DNA of 64,000 bases from Pholiota molesta (GCA_014925825.1 JACGCK010000003.1:310001-374000), one strand, 5' to 3'. Shown: positions 1 through 12,205, counted from the first letter of the stretch. Notes: a model not told the origin generated them from the letters alone. Numbers and translations are program-made.

Positions 1-600
1 CAATGGTGGTAGTACATATAGAATGGCGAGACAGCGGCTGGGAAGATCAACGCCACGTCTTGCTAAATTTTGAAATCTCGCAGCTTTATTGATCGACGGA
101 GAGTATGTATAAGCATAGCAGTGTCTTCACAAGGTCTGATTAAAAAAGTTTCTGATGTTCGACGTCAACGTAAAAACGTTCAAGTGTCTTCTCTCGAAAG
201 GCATCGTTCGCGGTGCCGTAACATTTCGAGCATTGCGGAAACCCGAAGGAGGGTACGGTGGCACAATTCGTGGAATAAAATCAAGACTCGAGCTGATGAT
301 CGACGACTTGAAGAAGCTGTCAGAGGGTCAAGGTGGTCGCTCATTCTCGCATCCTGAGCTCATGTACGGAAATCCTACCACTGATGTGTATGTACATATC
401 AGATTTTCGGCTATACAGTGGACCTGACAGATTAAGAAACGATAGCTCAGATCCATTGAAATATGCAGGTCACCTAAATTCGCAAAGAGACTGTCGGCTT
501 TCTGGGAGTTAATGTCAGATCACAAGGTGCTCCCATCGTTCAAGCTAGAAACATTGTCCATACCATACTAGAAGAGACACGAGGGCCTGACATGGTGAGA
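1..600 (+). other. possible partial gene at window edge, unidentified
   Basis: Two stretches read like coding sequence. About 190-390 contains GAVTFRALRKPEGGYGG and IDDLKKLSEGQGG. About 481-595 contains ETVGFLGVNVRSQGAP and ARNIVHTILEE, ending at a possible donor after GACATG. They are in different frames, and a plausible intron with acceptor near 471 would connect them. No start codon or known domain could be assigned. It may be the 3' part of a gene that begins outside the window, or a decayed gene. I do not recognise the product. Confidence 0.25.
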
Positions 601-1300
601 ACACAATGGGAAGAGGGCGGACGCCGTCAAAAAGAAGAGAAAAAATACAGTCGCGCAAGGTCAGCATAGTTACCACCCAATGCCCAGACTCCAGACCACC
701 AACTTGGAGGGCGCCGGACACCGTGGCGTCGCGTTCGAATGGATTTTGTTAGGCCCCTAAAATAACGCTGTCGCCGAAACAAGGCGCTTCTGGTAAGGTA
801 ATCACTTTCGGCATATCGCAAAAGATTAGGAAGACGCAAAGTTAAATCGGCTGGACCATGGTGTCCTCGTGGTCGTCCCATATCCTTTTTCGCATAGACA
901 GGCGGGCGATGAAGTGCTGGGCCTGAGTCTTGGAAATAACGCGGACCCGGGCGCTCGTATTAATAGTCTGCAACTTTTAAATTCTGTAACGTGGAACTTG
1001 AATGAATAAAACTTTGATAGGAATTTGAGCTGAGTAATAGGGATCTCGCTCACCCGTGGCCGAATTGTCAGAAAAGATCGCTTGGGAATGGTAATTGAGC
1101 TACTCAGACGAGTTGGCTGTCCAAGCTGCCCATATGATGAGTACTACTACTACCTGTCCTCGGCTATCTGTGCTGAGTTGGATCAAAGTTGAATCAGGTT
1201 GCCTCGTCCATCGAACACTGTCTTGGAATCAGGTAAGCTTTAGATTGATTAACTTATACGTTATTCCATGGGGTTATTGTGTTCTCTACCTGCCTCAGGG
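601..1300. other. no supported gene
   Basis: Only short reading frames on both strands, none with a recognisable domain or a convincing exon-intron pattern. Confidence 0.3.
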
Positions 1301-2800
1301 ATTAAGCCTTGGATAAGCCTTTAGCGTCCACGAGGTTGGTCAGAGTCCCTGCATTCACGACACAATCCATGTGAAGGCCTACAATCTGGCAAAACCTTCG
1401 ACCAAAAGGCATAAAAGTCGGTACCGAAACTCAATAGATGACACTCACTTATATGCTGAAATGTGAGTTTTTGTTGCACTATGTAGTGCAAGCGTGCATC
1501 CAAAGGAAGCGACTCTCCATGAATTTGTGAAAGCTGTTTGAGTGGGGGAGATGCCAGTCACATTTTGGAGGCCTTCACTGCCTGAGTATCTCCAATGTGG
1601 AGCTGGACGCAGTAGGATACAGTGCTGCTCTATCGTCTGACACCGGCTTGTCCATCTATTTTAAGTGACAAATGGCGTCAATCTCTGGACCAGCATTAGG
1701 CATTCGAAGTTCGAGCAAAAGGTCATGGGAGAATCACTGTTGGAGCCCTCAGATAAATGTCGTCGAAGGTCCGAAATGACAGAACGATAAGCGTAAGCCG
1801 CACCAAATGCATTTGTAAATTCTGAGGATATAGCGAGAGTTGGAATCGATGATTTCAAAGCTTTTGACTTCTTCGATTTGGTGACACAGCTTGCAACGCC
1901 TAAAGAACCTGAGCAACATAGATGTGTAGGTGAAAACAATAAATCCGCACCTCAGTTCTTTTGGCTGCCGTAATGGTGATCTGGACCGATATGTTGGCGC
2001 GTGTTGGGTCTTCAGGATCTTCAATGCGCTCTCGGAGCTTAGACCGACCTCTTGGAAATGAGGTCAAAGCAATCGAGTCTTTATATGTATGTCAATGAAG
2101 CCATATGTGTAGTCGGTATATGCGCGGAATATTGGAACGTTCTTCATCTGATCTTATACTGCGCATCTCACGGATCGAATCAAGGCAGCTTGAACGTCTT
2201 TCGTTCAGTCAATGGACGCTGATCAGGCTTGATATCTGGCAACTCGCACACAGTCAATACATGACAAACAGAATTTGAGCTAGCCATAACAGCTCACCGG
2301 ATGGCACCACGACATGGCATACAGTCTAGCATAGTTTAGCAATTGTGGTGGAATATTCGCCCACGTCGGAGCATTCTAATCGAGGACCAAGCCAAGGATA
2401 ATTTGGTATAGTTTCTCCAGGATTATAGTCTGCCCACTCTAAACACTGGTGGAGTTCTCATGAAGATCCAGGTCCAGACTCCATTGGAGTGTCTGCGGTG
2501 AATGTATCGGTGCGAAGCTGTGGCCATAAGTCGAGACTTGCTGATATATGGCGCCAGCTTTTGCTAGCCGTTTACAGGTCATAACCAAAGCCTTCCTTGG
2601 TCTGGCCCAGGATGCAAGAAAATCGTTTGATTGACGCCATCGGTGGCCAGAGTCCCGATTTTGTGCCAGTGGGCTTGATCATGTTGAGAGCGCCGACCCT
2701 CCTGCGGTTCACATTGGGAAGTGGCTTTCGGTTGTTCTGAAGAATCTTTAGGACTTCGGGCCCTCAGGAGAGTCTGGTAGCGCATGAAGGGCTCCGATGG
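1300..2800 (-). pseudogene. broken, gene-like minus-strand segments, unidentified
   Basis: Several minus-strand blocks look coding but sit in different frames with stops between them. From right to left: one with NRRRVGALNMIKPTG and KRFSCILGQTKEGFGYDL (about 2760-2579), one with KRLAKAGAIYQQVSTYGHSF (about 2580-2430), one with WADYNPGETIPNYPWLGP (about 2440-2330), and one with ERIEDPEDPTRANISVQIT (about 2035-1950), which ends at a possible GT donor. I recognise no family. It could be a decayed gene, or an intact gene hidden by one-base deletions of the kind seen elsewhere in this window. Confidence 0.25.
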
Positions 2801-3245
2801 GAGACACTAAAAATAGAGCGTGCGCATTTCAGGAACTATAGATAAGGGCGCTATATCCGCCCCAAGCCGTCGCTGCCGCCGCTATCTGAGGTTGGTCCAT
2901 CGAAGTCCATCGATGCGATGAATACGCTGGCGGGGATACGCACGATGGTGGGGTGAGCGAGGGTGAGCGCCGTTTATGCTTGGAGAAAACACACGATGTA
3001 CAGCCCTCGGTCTGTCTCCGGATGAACTTCCTCGGAAATGCACGACGCGTAAACATTTCCGACGCGTGTTACGGGGTCCAAGGTGTGCACGGAGGCAGAA
3101 AAAAAAAGCAGAAATAGTGGCCTGAGTTGTTTCTTGCACCTGCCGCATACCGAAAGGTATCGAAAAATGTTAGACAGACGAGAAAGCTTTGGGGAGAAGA
3201 GAGTGGGGCGGTGTCCGTGCGCCTGTTGATACGCCACGGACAAGA
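2801..3245. other. upstream region of pyruvate kinase
   Basis: No gene is supported here. Two ACGCGT hexamers lie at 3045-3050 and 3062-3067. Just downstream are a TATA motif and a long pyrimidine-rich leader reaching the pyruvate kinase start. Confidence 0.4.
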
Positions 3246-3252
3246 TATATAA
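3246..3252 (+). promoter_or_regulatory. TATA box of pyruvate kinase
   Basis: TATATAA lies 186 bp before the pyruvate kinase start codon and is followed by a C/T-rich leader. This layout is typical of highly expressed glycolytic genes in filamentous fungi. The assignment is by position and motif only. Confidence 0.6.
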
Positions 3253-3437
3253 GGCCGTCAAACGTGCTCCTTCGCCGTCTTATCGATTGACCACTGATTG
3301 CATTCTACCCTGAAATCAAAAGTTTGCTTAATTTCCCTCTAACTCCGCTACTACATATTCTGCGATCCTCCTAAATCCACTCACCGTTTTCCTAATCTTC
3401 TTTTCATCCGTCACCACCACCACCACCATTCATAAAA

Positions 3438-5707
3438 ATGTATCCTTCCGATGGCATTCGCTCGCAACTCGAGTGGAACTCGCATCTCAGCACCGAGAAC
3501 GCCCCCGTCGCCAAAGAAGTCAACAAGCACTGGCGCAAGGTCTGAGATTTGCATCTTTAGATCTTGTTCAGCACTCACACAGCTAATCGCAGACGTCCAT
3601 CATCGCCACTATCGGTGTGTTGAGAATCCAAGCATACGTATTTCTCTCTCATTCGTTTTATCAGGCCCCAAGGTGAACACTGTTGAGAAATTGGCTGAGC
3701 TGCGACGCGCCGGTGTCAATGTTGGTGCGTGTAGCATCATTTCTGACATCGTCCAGGCTCTCTCTGACTGATTTTAGTTCGCATGAACTTCTCCCATGGT
3801 TCATATGAATACCACCAAAGTGTTATCGACAACACCAGGAAGATGGTTGCCCGTATGTGAATCGTTGCGATCGCGCACTACAAATCATTGATCGTAGTGA
3901 AAACTTTCTAATCGCACAGAGGATCCTGCTGGTCGCCCTGTAGCGATCGCTTTGGACACAGTAAGCCCGCATTTTGCCTTCGGTGAACCAATCTGAACAA
4001 GAGATATAGAAAGGCCCTGAAATTCGCACGGGTCTGACCAGGGACGGCCAGGACGTATGTGGCGTCGTTGAAACATTCCTTCACTTTCCATGTTGAATTA
4101 TCTTGACAGTGGCCCATCGCCGCCGGACACGAATTCATTGTCACCACCGACACCAAATACAGCGAGGCGTGCGATGCCAATTTTATGTGGGTTGACTACG
4201 TACGTCTCATTTTTCTCCTTGGCAAATTTGATAAAACATGTTTAACGCGTTTTTGTAGGTTAACCTTCCCAAGGTGACCGCGCCTGGAAAGCTCATCTAC
4301 GTCGATGATGGTATTCTCTCCCTGTTGGTGCTGTCCATCGACGGAACCAATGTCCGAGTACGCGCTTTGAACAACGGAAACATCTCCTCGCGCAAGGGTG
4401 TCAATCTTCCTAAGACCGACGTCGACCTTCCCGCTCTCTCGGACAAGGACAAGGCGGATCTGCAATTCGGTGTAAGGAACGGCGTCGACATGATCTTCGC
4501 TTCCTTTATCCGCCGTGCCCAGGATGTGAAGGACATCCGCACCGTGCTCGGGCCAGACGGCGCCAGCATTAAGATCATTGTCAAGATTGAGAACGAGCAA
4601 GGTGTTGCTAACTTTGACGAAATTCTCAAGGAGACCGATGGTGTGATGGTCGCGCGCGGTGATTTGGGAATTGAAATTCCTGCCAGTCAGGTATTCCTGG
4701 CGCAGAAGATGATGATCGCCAAGTGCAACATTGTGGGCAAGCCCGTCATTGTCGCAACCCAGATGCTTGAGGTCTGTCCTTTTTCTGCATGACATCAGAA
4801 ATGCGGTATTGACTGACTTGCCGCGCCCAAAATAGTCCATGACAGTGAGAGAGATTTCATTTCTGACGTTTATGCTGTGTCTAAAATAACCCAAGTATAA
4901 CCCTCGTCCTACTCGTGCTGAAGTTAGCGATGTCGCCAACGCTGTCCTTGACGGCGCTGATTGTGTCATGTTGTCTGGAGAGACAGCAAAGGGCAACTAC
5001 CCAATCCCGTCTGGTAAGCTTTTCTTTTGCTAATAGATTGCCCCTTCCCCCTTTACTGAGCATTCGCCATATAGTCCTCATGATGGCAGAGACATGTCTT
5101 TTGGCTGAGCAGGCGATCTGCTATCCTCCTCTTTTCGATGACATTCGCGGAATCCAACCCCGGCCCACTGAAACGGCTGAGACTGTTGCTATTGCTGCAG
5201 TGGCTGCTGCTTCTGAGCAGAGCGCAAGCGCTATTCTTGTGTTATCCACCAGTGGAGAAACCGCACGCTTGATCTCCAAGTACCGCCCATCTGTTCCGAT
5301 TATCACTGGTATGTGGTGAAAATTCGCCGGTGATGAGGCATTTGAAACTAATTTTGTGGTTCAGTCACGCGCAATCAACAAACCTCCAGACAGATCCACC
5401 TGCACCGGGGTTGCTATCCATTCTGGTACCCCGAGCCCAGAGGGATCGAAAAGAACCAATGGCAAACTGATGTATGTGTGCTCTGCGCCAGTTTTGTGAA
5501 AAGAAGCTGATGGATGTGTGCTAGGTTGACAATCGCATTCGTTTCGGGCTGCGGAATGCGCTGGCGCTGGGCATCATCACGCCTGGATCGAACATCGTTG
5601 CTGTGCAAGGCTGGAAGGGTGGTCTTGGCCACACGAACACGCTCCGCATTTTGACTGTACCAACGGAGAGTGCTGATTTGGAGTTGCAACCTCTGGGCGC
5701 TGCTTGA
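3438..5707 (+). CDS. pyruvate kinase
   Basis: Last enzyme of glycolysis, cytosolic. It transfers phosphate from phosphoenolpyruvate to ADP, giving pyruvate and ATP. Splicing by eye gives the family in order: [13 protein letters not shown] near the N-terminus, [12 protein letters not shown], the substrate loop [10 protein letters not shown], the B-domain, [12 protein letters not shown], catalytic [18 protein letters not shown], then [19 protein letters not shown] and the C-terminal effector domain ending in PLGAA. About ten short introns interrupt it, leaving a 22-nt exon (3593-3614) and a 9-nt exon (4836-4844, Ser-Met-Thr). The start at 3438 is the first ATG after the leader and gives an N-terminus, [13 protein letters not shown], of normal length. 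No frameshift seen. The long minus-strand frame across 4196-4996 is a shadow. Confidence 0.95.
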
Positions 5708-5946
5708 TAAAAAAGACTGTAAAATATGGTTATGAATGTATTTAGATGCGTAGCGCGGAAATAAAAGCAATAGGGCAAACGACCCTGATCCTTATTTTTT
5801 TATTGGCGGAGCCATGATCTGGGACTATATGGAGCTAAAATTACACCTCCATCACGACCCACCAACGGAAATTTGGACAACAAACAGCTGCTGTCCCTCC
5901 GCCATCTCTCGCCCAGCTCGACGCCGCAGCTGCGTTCTGCTGCCCC

Positions 5947-8555
5947 ATGGCCTCCTCCGCCTACTTCCCCAAGCCCTTCCGCCAGAACGGCCACCACCGT
6001 CACCGCCTCTCCGTCTCCAACGCCCTCCCCGTCTACGCCAGCTCCTCTTCCACCGCAGTCCAGGAGAAGTACGCGACCCGCGCCCAGCACTCCCCCTGGT
6101 TCATTCAGCTGTCGCTCCGCATCCCCGGCGTCCCCTTCCCCCGCCTGCGCATCTACTTCATCAACCCGCGGCGGCTGCTCCACTTCTCGACGACGCGCTT
6201 CGGGCGGAAGCGAGGCTCGCTGTTTCTCTGTCTCTCAATATCTTTCCTCATCTTCTTCGTATTCGCTCTCACCAAGCGGTTCGGGACCCATGCGAAGCGG
6301 TGGCCTACCCCGTTCCCTCGCGACCCACCTACGCTTGTGTATAGACGGGAAGATCTGCAGCGTATCTGGCAGTGGGAGGTCGCGAGTGGGCACTATCCTA
6401 GTCGGCAGAAAGGTACGTCTCATATTGGTTTTGCGTCGGGGTTGTATACCGCAGACACGACGGGTGTTCGTTTGCTCATTGGACGTGTCATGCGCAGTAC
6501 CCGAGCAGCTTAGGCTAAAGGATGTCCCTGAAAACCCTGCATTACCCCCTCGAAGATCAACTGGATCCACGCCAGGGCGGTATGCGACTGACACAAAAGG
6601 TACTGGGTCAAAACGAATCTACCTAGATATTCAGAGTGCGCCAGAAAACATTGCCTATCCGCCACGACCAGTGCCGGGCAGTGTGGCAGACTTGGATATC
6701 GTCATGGACCATTGCGATTTTTCAGAAAAGAAGGTATACAATATTATGCGCAAACTCTTCCCATGAAATTGCTAACTGTCCACTAGTTTGTCCGAGATTG
6801 TCTAGAGGTGCTAAGGGTAGGCGCTGGGCTAGACAACGGCAAACGGGTGCGCCGAGGCAAAATGGACGACTGGAAGTACATTTACCTCGAACAATCTGAT
6901 AATTCGACAACGCATGTCGCGCGTAGTATGGAGGAGGATGACCCCGCCTATTCAGATTACAGGATCACGTCCGCAGCAGACGATGGTTCTGACCCTGACA
7001 GCGGCCTCACGAAGAAATGGGGTGCTGAATGGGAACCTACTCCTATCAACCTGTCAAATCCCATCGAGTACCGTCCAGCATCTGAATCGCCCTCGCAATG
7101 TGATCCAGAGCACCCTCGCATCTTCCACATGTTCTGGACGGGCCCATTCACCGACAAACCCTATCTCGCGATCCTCTCCTTCCTCTTCACACAAAACACG
7201 GGACTGCACCTGAGCGGGGATTACCCGCCGGATGGCGTATGTAGACCCCAGTTCTGGCTGTGGATCAATCCCGGGCCCGCCGCGTCCGTGCCCAACCCGA
7301 CCGCGAAGCGCGACATGCTCGCGCAGCTCAAGTCAAATCCCTGGGCATCGCCATTCCTGCACCCGCGCTTCAGCGACATTATCCACTTTAAGATCTGGAA
7401 TACGACAGAGCAACTCGACGGCGTACCCGAGCTGAAGGACGAGTGGCGGACGCGCGACTTGTTTAACTCGGGCGGACACGTTCTCTCCGTGCCGTCGAAG
7501 CTGAAGGAGAGCCAGGGCGCGGTCACCGAGAACGCGACGGCGCCAAAGCCAACTTCGAGCAAGGACGACGAACTTGTCAACCGCACTGGATCCAAATCCC
7601 TCTCATCGTACGATCGGCTCTCAGTCATTCTCTCTGATATGGCGCGCTTCATCCTGTGCCACCGCTTCGGCGGTATTTACCTCGATGCCGACACGATTTT
7701 CTTACGCGACTGGGAAGAGCTCTGGGGCTGGAAAGGCGCGTTTGCATATCGCTGGTCGCGTCTGGAAAAATACAACACCGCGGTGCTGCATCTGAACAAG
7801 AACTCGGCGCTGGGCAAGTTCCTGTTCCGCACGGCACTGAAAAATAACATGGACTTCCACCCGATGACGGTGTCACAATACACGAAAGAGGCGCACCTCG
7901 AAGGGCTGCTGATGCGGCTTCCGGACGCGCTGTTCGACTCGGCTTGGCTCATCACGGAGGATCACCAGCATATGCGCCCGCCGCAGCCATTCTTCACAAA
8001 GTATGTTTCGCGTCCCGGGTTATTTATTCCCTCGACCTTCTCTTCCTCACGCGTTTTTAATTTCCTATCTCTTTCTTCTCACACGTGTTATACTGACGGT
8101 GCTTTTTATAGCTTTGAGCAGTTCTTTGACACCCCGTCGACGGATAGCGCCGCGCCTCAAGCGCTGGGTTTCGAGGGCTTCTTCAGGGGCGCGTACTCAT
8201 ATCACTTCCACAATTTCTGGTGCGTCTCTTCATCTCACTTCATTTCGATGGCCTTCTAATGATCGATACTCGCCTATCTAGGTGGAAGCCCTTCGATCCC
8301 GCGCGCAACTGGCCCGACCTAGGACCGCGCTTCTCAGAGGGCGAGCGGATAGCGCGCAAAATGCTGCGCTCGAAAGACCCAGCGAAGAAGGGGCACGCCG
8401 GCATCCGCTACGCGGACTCGACCGCACCAGAGGAAGAGGATGCGGTTGAGGACGACCGGCGGGATCTGGACTGGGCGACGGTACTCAAGCGCATCTTTGA
8501 GTCGTATGTGCGGGGCGAGCGGCCGAACATGTATGGAGAGATGCTGAGGTGGTAG
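5947..8555 (+). CDS. type II membrane glycosyltransferase with DXD sugar-binding motif (GT32-like)
   Basis: Five exons (5947-6412, 6498-6733, 6787-8000, 8112-8219, 8282-8555) give a 765-residue protein. The N-terminus is cytoplasmic and basic, followed by one membrane span near residues 80-100 (LFLCLSISFLIFFVFAL), so a Golgi type II topology is likely. The lumenal part has the GT32 signature: RIFHMFWTGPF, then FILCHRFGGIYLDADTIFL, where DAD is the metal/nucleotide-sugar DXD motif. Late motifs include a conserved Trp/His stretch (AYSYHFHNFWW). The family includes alpha-1,4-galactosyl- and alpha-1,6-mannosyltransferase-like enzymes. Donor and acceptor cannot be told from sequence. The C-terminal tail is acidic and charged. 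Confidence 0.8.
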
Positions 8556-10199
8556 TGAGTGCGAGTGCAGGAGATTGCGGCCCTTTTGGATATTTTTTTT
8601 GATGGCCTGAGGAGCGAGCTAGCGGAGAAGACCATACATGACACTCTGGAACGACCAAACAGACAGACAGACAGACACGACCCACCTATTTTACGGACCT
8701 TTCTTTATTTAAACTTCTCGGTTTGGGGAGGCAAGTCGACCTGAACTGGAGCGCACACTGTGGCCAGTGCAGATACGACTCTGCTACCCTATCCAAACCT
8801 CGCCTGCACTCACATTCATCTACCCCCTACCCATTCATCCATCCCCCTTTTCCCATGTTCTCAAGACCCAACAAGAATGGTTTCGCGCGCGCGTATTCGA
8901 CGCACTGCCTCTTAAAGATAGCAGCAGCGATGACCCCGAACTCTGAACGCAGAACTCTCCCGACACTGTACTAATTGTAGATCTCACTACGGATACTCAT
9001 TCGGCTTTATTTCTCGGCGTCGCCGCCCCCGTTCTTTCGTTTGCTCTTATCGATTTTTAACTTATCAGGCTGTTGCTGGTATACATACATATATACCCCT
9101 TGCTAATGGTCGTAATTAGATGACTGTGTGGAAATGCGGGGTAGATATGCCTGTCTGTGTGCGAGGAGTGCTTGATTCGGATTCAAGTGTGAGTGCATTC
9201 CGTCTTGTTATCTAGATTTTCGATGGAGTTGGCGACCGCCGAGGAGCGACTAAAAGAGGGAGAGTAGATAGTGGGAATGTGAAAGGCGTGGAAGAGGTTG
9301 GTATTGATTACCCTCTTTGAACCCATATTTATTCGAGTTCCCGAACGTCTTTCACTGGGACGGCGCAGCACCTTGAGAGGAACACTCAAAATATCCATGC
9401 GATTATCTATACTCAAGCTGCAGAAATCATCGGTGAAGTCGGCACATCGACGAAATCTGCTGCGCCGCTTGGAAAGCCACTCAAGTACTGCGTCGATCTG
9501 CTTCAATCTAGGATACACCGCGCGCGGGCATCGCCCAAAATACGCAGTTCATTCCAAGAATAGGTATGACGAGTATTAGGCGGCTATGTACTATGACGGG
9601 TACTTCTGGCCATGCCACTTGAGGCGCCCAAACCTATCTTGAACTGCAATTTTTCTGCGCAGCAATCGAGGCTGTGACAAGCAAATAAGGCTGATACTGT
9701 CCTTACTCGTACATATTCCGAGAAAAAATTTTGAACTACGGAAATATGCGCCGCTATGGAATGCCGCTGCTGCGCCCGCGTAAACTTGCGGCTGTGCGCG
9801 GTACTATGCGCATGTATGGGTTTGGTAGTATGGGGTCTACGTTGTTCCTCAACGTTCAACGATCATACATATTTCCAATTTCGATCTCTTTGAGTGAGTA
9901 CACGAATGAACTCGACCTCTACCGCGATGAAATTATAGTGCACCGCTTCCTACTGTAGGTGCTGCGCTCCCAATACCGCTTTATGAAGCGGCCATTTATC
10001 GATACATTCACCGCAGAGGACTGTGGCCGTTTCATAATATCTGATGTCGGTGAAAGCATGGATCAGGTTCCGTTAATTGATAACTAGTACAGCGATGCAT
10101 CAGGTACTCTACATAGATAATTGCATAGATCTGTCCTCCGCGAACCTGCGGTGATAGTGGCTGCGTATTGCAACGCGTGTTTGAGGCGTTAGTAGTTTT
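8556..10199. other. gene-free region
   Basis: This 1.6 kb stretch lies between the glycosyltransferase stop and the convergent epimerase stop. Short frames on both strands near 9180-9580 and 9580-9960 show no domain or splice pattern. Short direct runs such as the tandem cagacagacagaca near 8660 are simple repeats. An 18-base word, CGATACATTCACCGCAGA at about 10002, also occurs reverse-complemented near 2490-2510. Confidence 0.4.
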
Positions 10200-11331
10200 T
10201 TAATTCGTTTGAGCCCTGGCCTGGGCAGTGTTCACTGCGTTTTTGAGGTCCTGGATCACGGATGCAGGATTTGGCGCGCCGAAAATGGCTGTTCCGGCGA
10301 CGATAACGTTACTGCCTATAGGATGGTGGAAAAGTGGAAATCAGTGAGGTCATAATGTCGGCGTATGGATTGGGGAGTACATACCGGCGTCTGCGCAAGC
10401 GCCGACGGTTTTGGGCCCGACACCGCCGTCTACCTCGATGTCCTTCTCTGGGAAACGGGCTCGTAGCTCAGCTACTTTTGGGACGCATCTATCAATAAAT
10501 TTCTGTCCGCCGCGTCCTAGAATTTTAGGGATGAGACAACGCGTCTCGGGCGTGCGTGTGCGCGCGTGTGTGCGCGTGGGCAAATCTTACCTGGGTAGAC
10601 GGTCATCACGAGTAGCATGTCAGCGGCATTCCCGACCTCCTCTGTGATTGCCGTCGAGGGTGTGTCTGGGGATATCGCGACACCAGCCTTCATGTTGCGC
10701 TTGTGGATCTTGTCTATGAGCGCGATGGGGTCCTCTGGGATGTTTCGTATCAGATATGAATAATCAGTGTCTTATCATCCTGGGAACAGAAAATCTGGCG
10801 CACTGCTGGCCTCTTGATGGAAACAATACATTGCGCCGCCTGCATCCGCAATGTCGTCAACCCACTGGATGAATCATGTCTGAGTTACTGAGAGGATGGG
10901 GTAGGGCAGCAGATAGGAGATATGAGATACTTTTTCGGGCTCGGATACCATCATATGACAATCCATGAAGATGCCTGGGATGCCTTTGTGCACGCACGAA
11001 AGGACGGGTGCTCCTGGAATGTGGAGTGAATATAGCGCGCTTTGAAAGGGGAGTTTGAAGTACCCATTGTGATGTTAGGTACGAAGTGGCTGTCGACAGT
11101 CAATTAGCGAAAGATGAACGCGGTCTGGGTCATCAAGAAAGGTAATCACCCGTCCATGACGTCTGTGAGTGGGGGTTAAGAGGATGAGATGAACTACGAC
11201 AGAGTCCATAGAGCGCAGAGCGTACCCATATGCAGCCATTCGGCCCCGCCGAAAATCATGCGCTCGCATTCTGCAGTAAGCTGGCCAAAATCTGAGGCCA
11301 GGACGGAGGGAGAGATGATTGCACGGGGCAT
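10200..11331 (-). CDS. ribulose-phosphate 3-epimerase
   Basis: Cytosolic pentose-phosphate enzyme that interconverts ribulose 5-phosphate and xylulose 5-phosphate on a TIM barrel. Translation of the minus strand with six introns gives [18 protein letters not shown] at the start, [16 protein letters not shown] (metal and active-site His/Asp), [21 protein letters not shown], then [18 protein letters not shown], the phosphate-binding DGGVGPKTV and the C-terminal [17 protein letters not shown]. All catalytic segments are present and in frame after splicing, so it looks intact. The start at 11331 gives the usual short N-terminus. It is transcribed away from the small secreted protein gene at 11545, with 213 bp between the starts. 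Confidence 0.93.
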
Positions 11332-11485
11332 GATAGTGATAGTCTGTGATATCGCGCGAATCTCTCACATTTCCGAGGGTGTAGATTAAATGACGTAATC
11401 CTACCCGAATCTGGTGATCAGAAGACGCACTGCCACACACAGCTGCTCCACTGCGCGCGCTGCCCAGGCTCTGCGTTCGCGACAC

Positions 11486-11494
11486 TATATATAA
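11486..11494 (+). promoter_or_regulatory. TATA box of the small secreted protein gene
   Basis: TATATATAA lies 59 bp before the start codon at 11545. This is a normal TATA-to-ATG distance for a fungal gene with a short leader. Confidence 0.65.
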
Positions 11495-11544
11495 GCAGTG
11501 CCCGCAACTCCTCATTTCCATTTCCCTATTCCCCATATTTCATC

Positions 11545-12205
11545 ATGTTCCCCAAAGTCTTCGTCGTCGCTCTCTTCGCCCTCCTCGTTGCTTTCGTTCA
11601 GGCAAATCCACACCCGGTGCCCACTCCTACCGTCCCTCATCTCGAACGCCGTCTTGAACCGCGCCAAAGTACGTCGTCCTCATGGCTGCACGATTTACAA
11701 TATATTGATATTTCTTCAAAGTTGACAGCGTTATTTCTGTGGTCACCAGCGGAGGTACGCATCGTGTTACTACACTCGTTTGACTGCCTGCTAAAACATC
11801 TGTTTCACACAGCTCATTCCGTGTTCACTCAGGTTACATCTGCAGGCGGCAGCGTCATCAGCGATGTTACGAGCATGGCACCTGGTGTTTTTGAAACAGT
11901 AACTTGTAAGCTACACCATATTTGTCCAGCAGCTGCGTATCTGACCTTTTACCTCTCCGATTATAGCAATTGGCGGCAAAGCAATCACTGTTATCACTAG
12001 CGAGGGTGGAGAAGCAATTACACTTGCTGCTTCTGGCGCCGGTGTTGCTACCTCAAAATTCGGATCTATCTACACCGTTGCTACTGCAGATGTTGGAGCA
12101 TCCACTCATAGCGGTGCATCTTCATTGAATGTCCAAACTCCACTTCTCGTTGGCATCACAACCGTCATGCTTAGCACGTTGGTCGGCGCATTCATGACCC
12201 TCTAA
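11545..12205 (+). CDS. small secreted GPI-type protein, Ser/Thr-rich
   Basis: Four exons joined by three short introns encode about 162 residues. The N-terminus is a clear signal peptide (MFPKVFVVALFALLVAFVQA), followed by a short Pro-rich stretch and a likely Kex2-type site (LERRLEPRQ). The middle has repeated Val/Thr/Ser/Gly segments (VISVVTSGAHSVFTQVTS, GGKAITVITSEGGEAITL). The C-terminus is hydrophobic and ends without a charged tail (STLVGAFMTL), as in GPI attachment signals. I infer a cell-wall or plasma-membrane anchored surface protein. No enzymatic domain is visible. A larger protein of similar design lies at 49.0-50.0 kb. Confidence 0.75.

Noticed and set aside
3045..3067. Two ACGCGT boxes upstream of pyruvate kinase as cell-cycle elements
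   Set aside because: The hexamer is common enough by chance, they lie almost 400 bp from the start, and pyruvate kinase is not expected to be a G1/S gene. Not reported as regulatory.
4196..4996. Long minus-strand reading frame (266 codons) opposite pyruvate kinase
   Set aside because: It is antisense to conserved pyruvate kinase exons and introns and has no family features; codon bias of the sense gene opens it.
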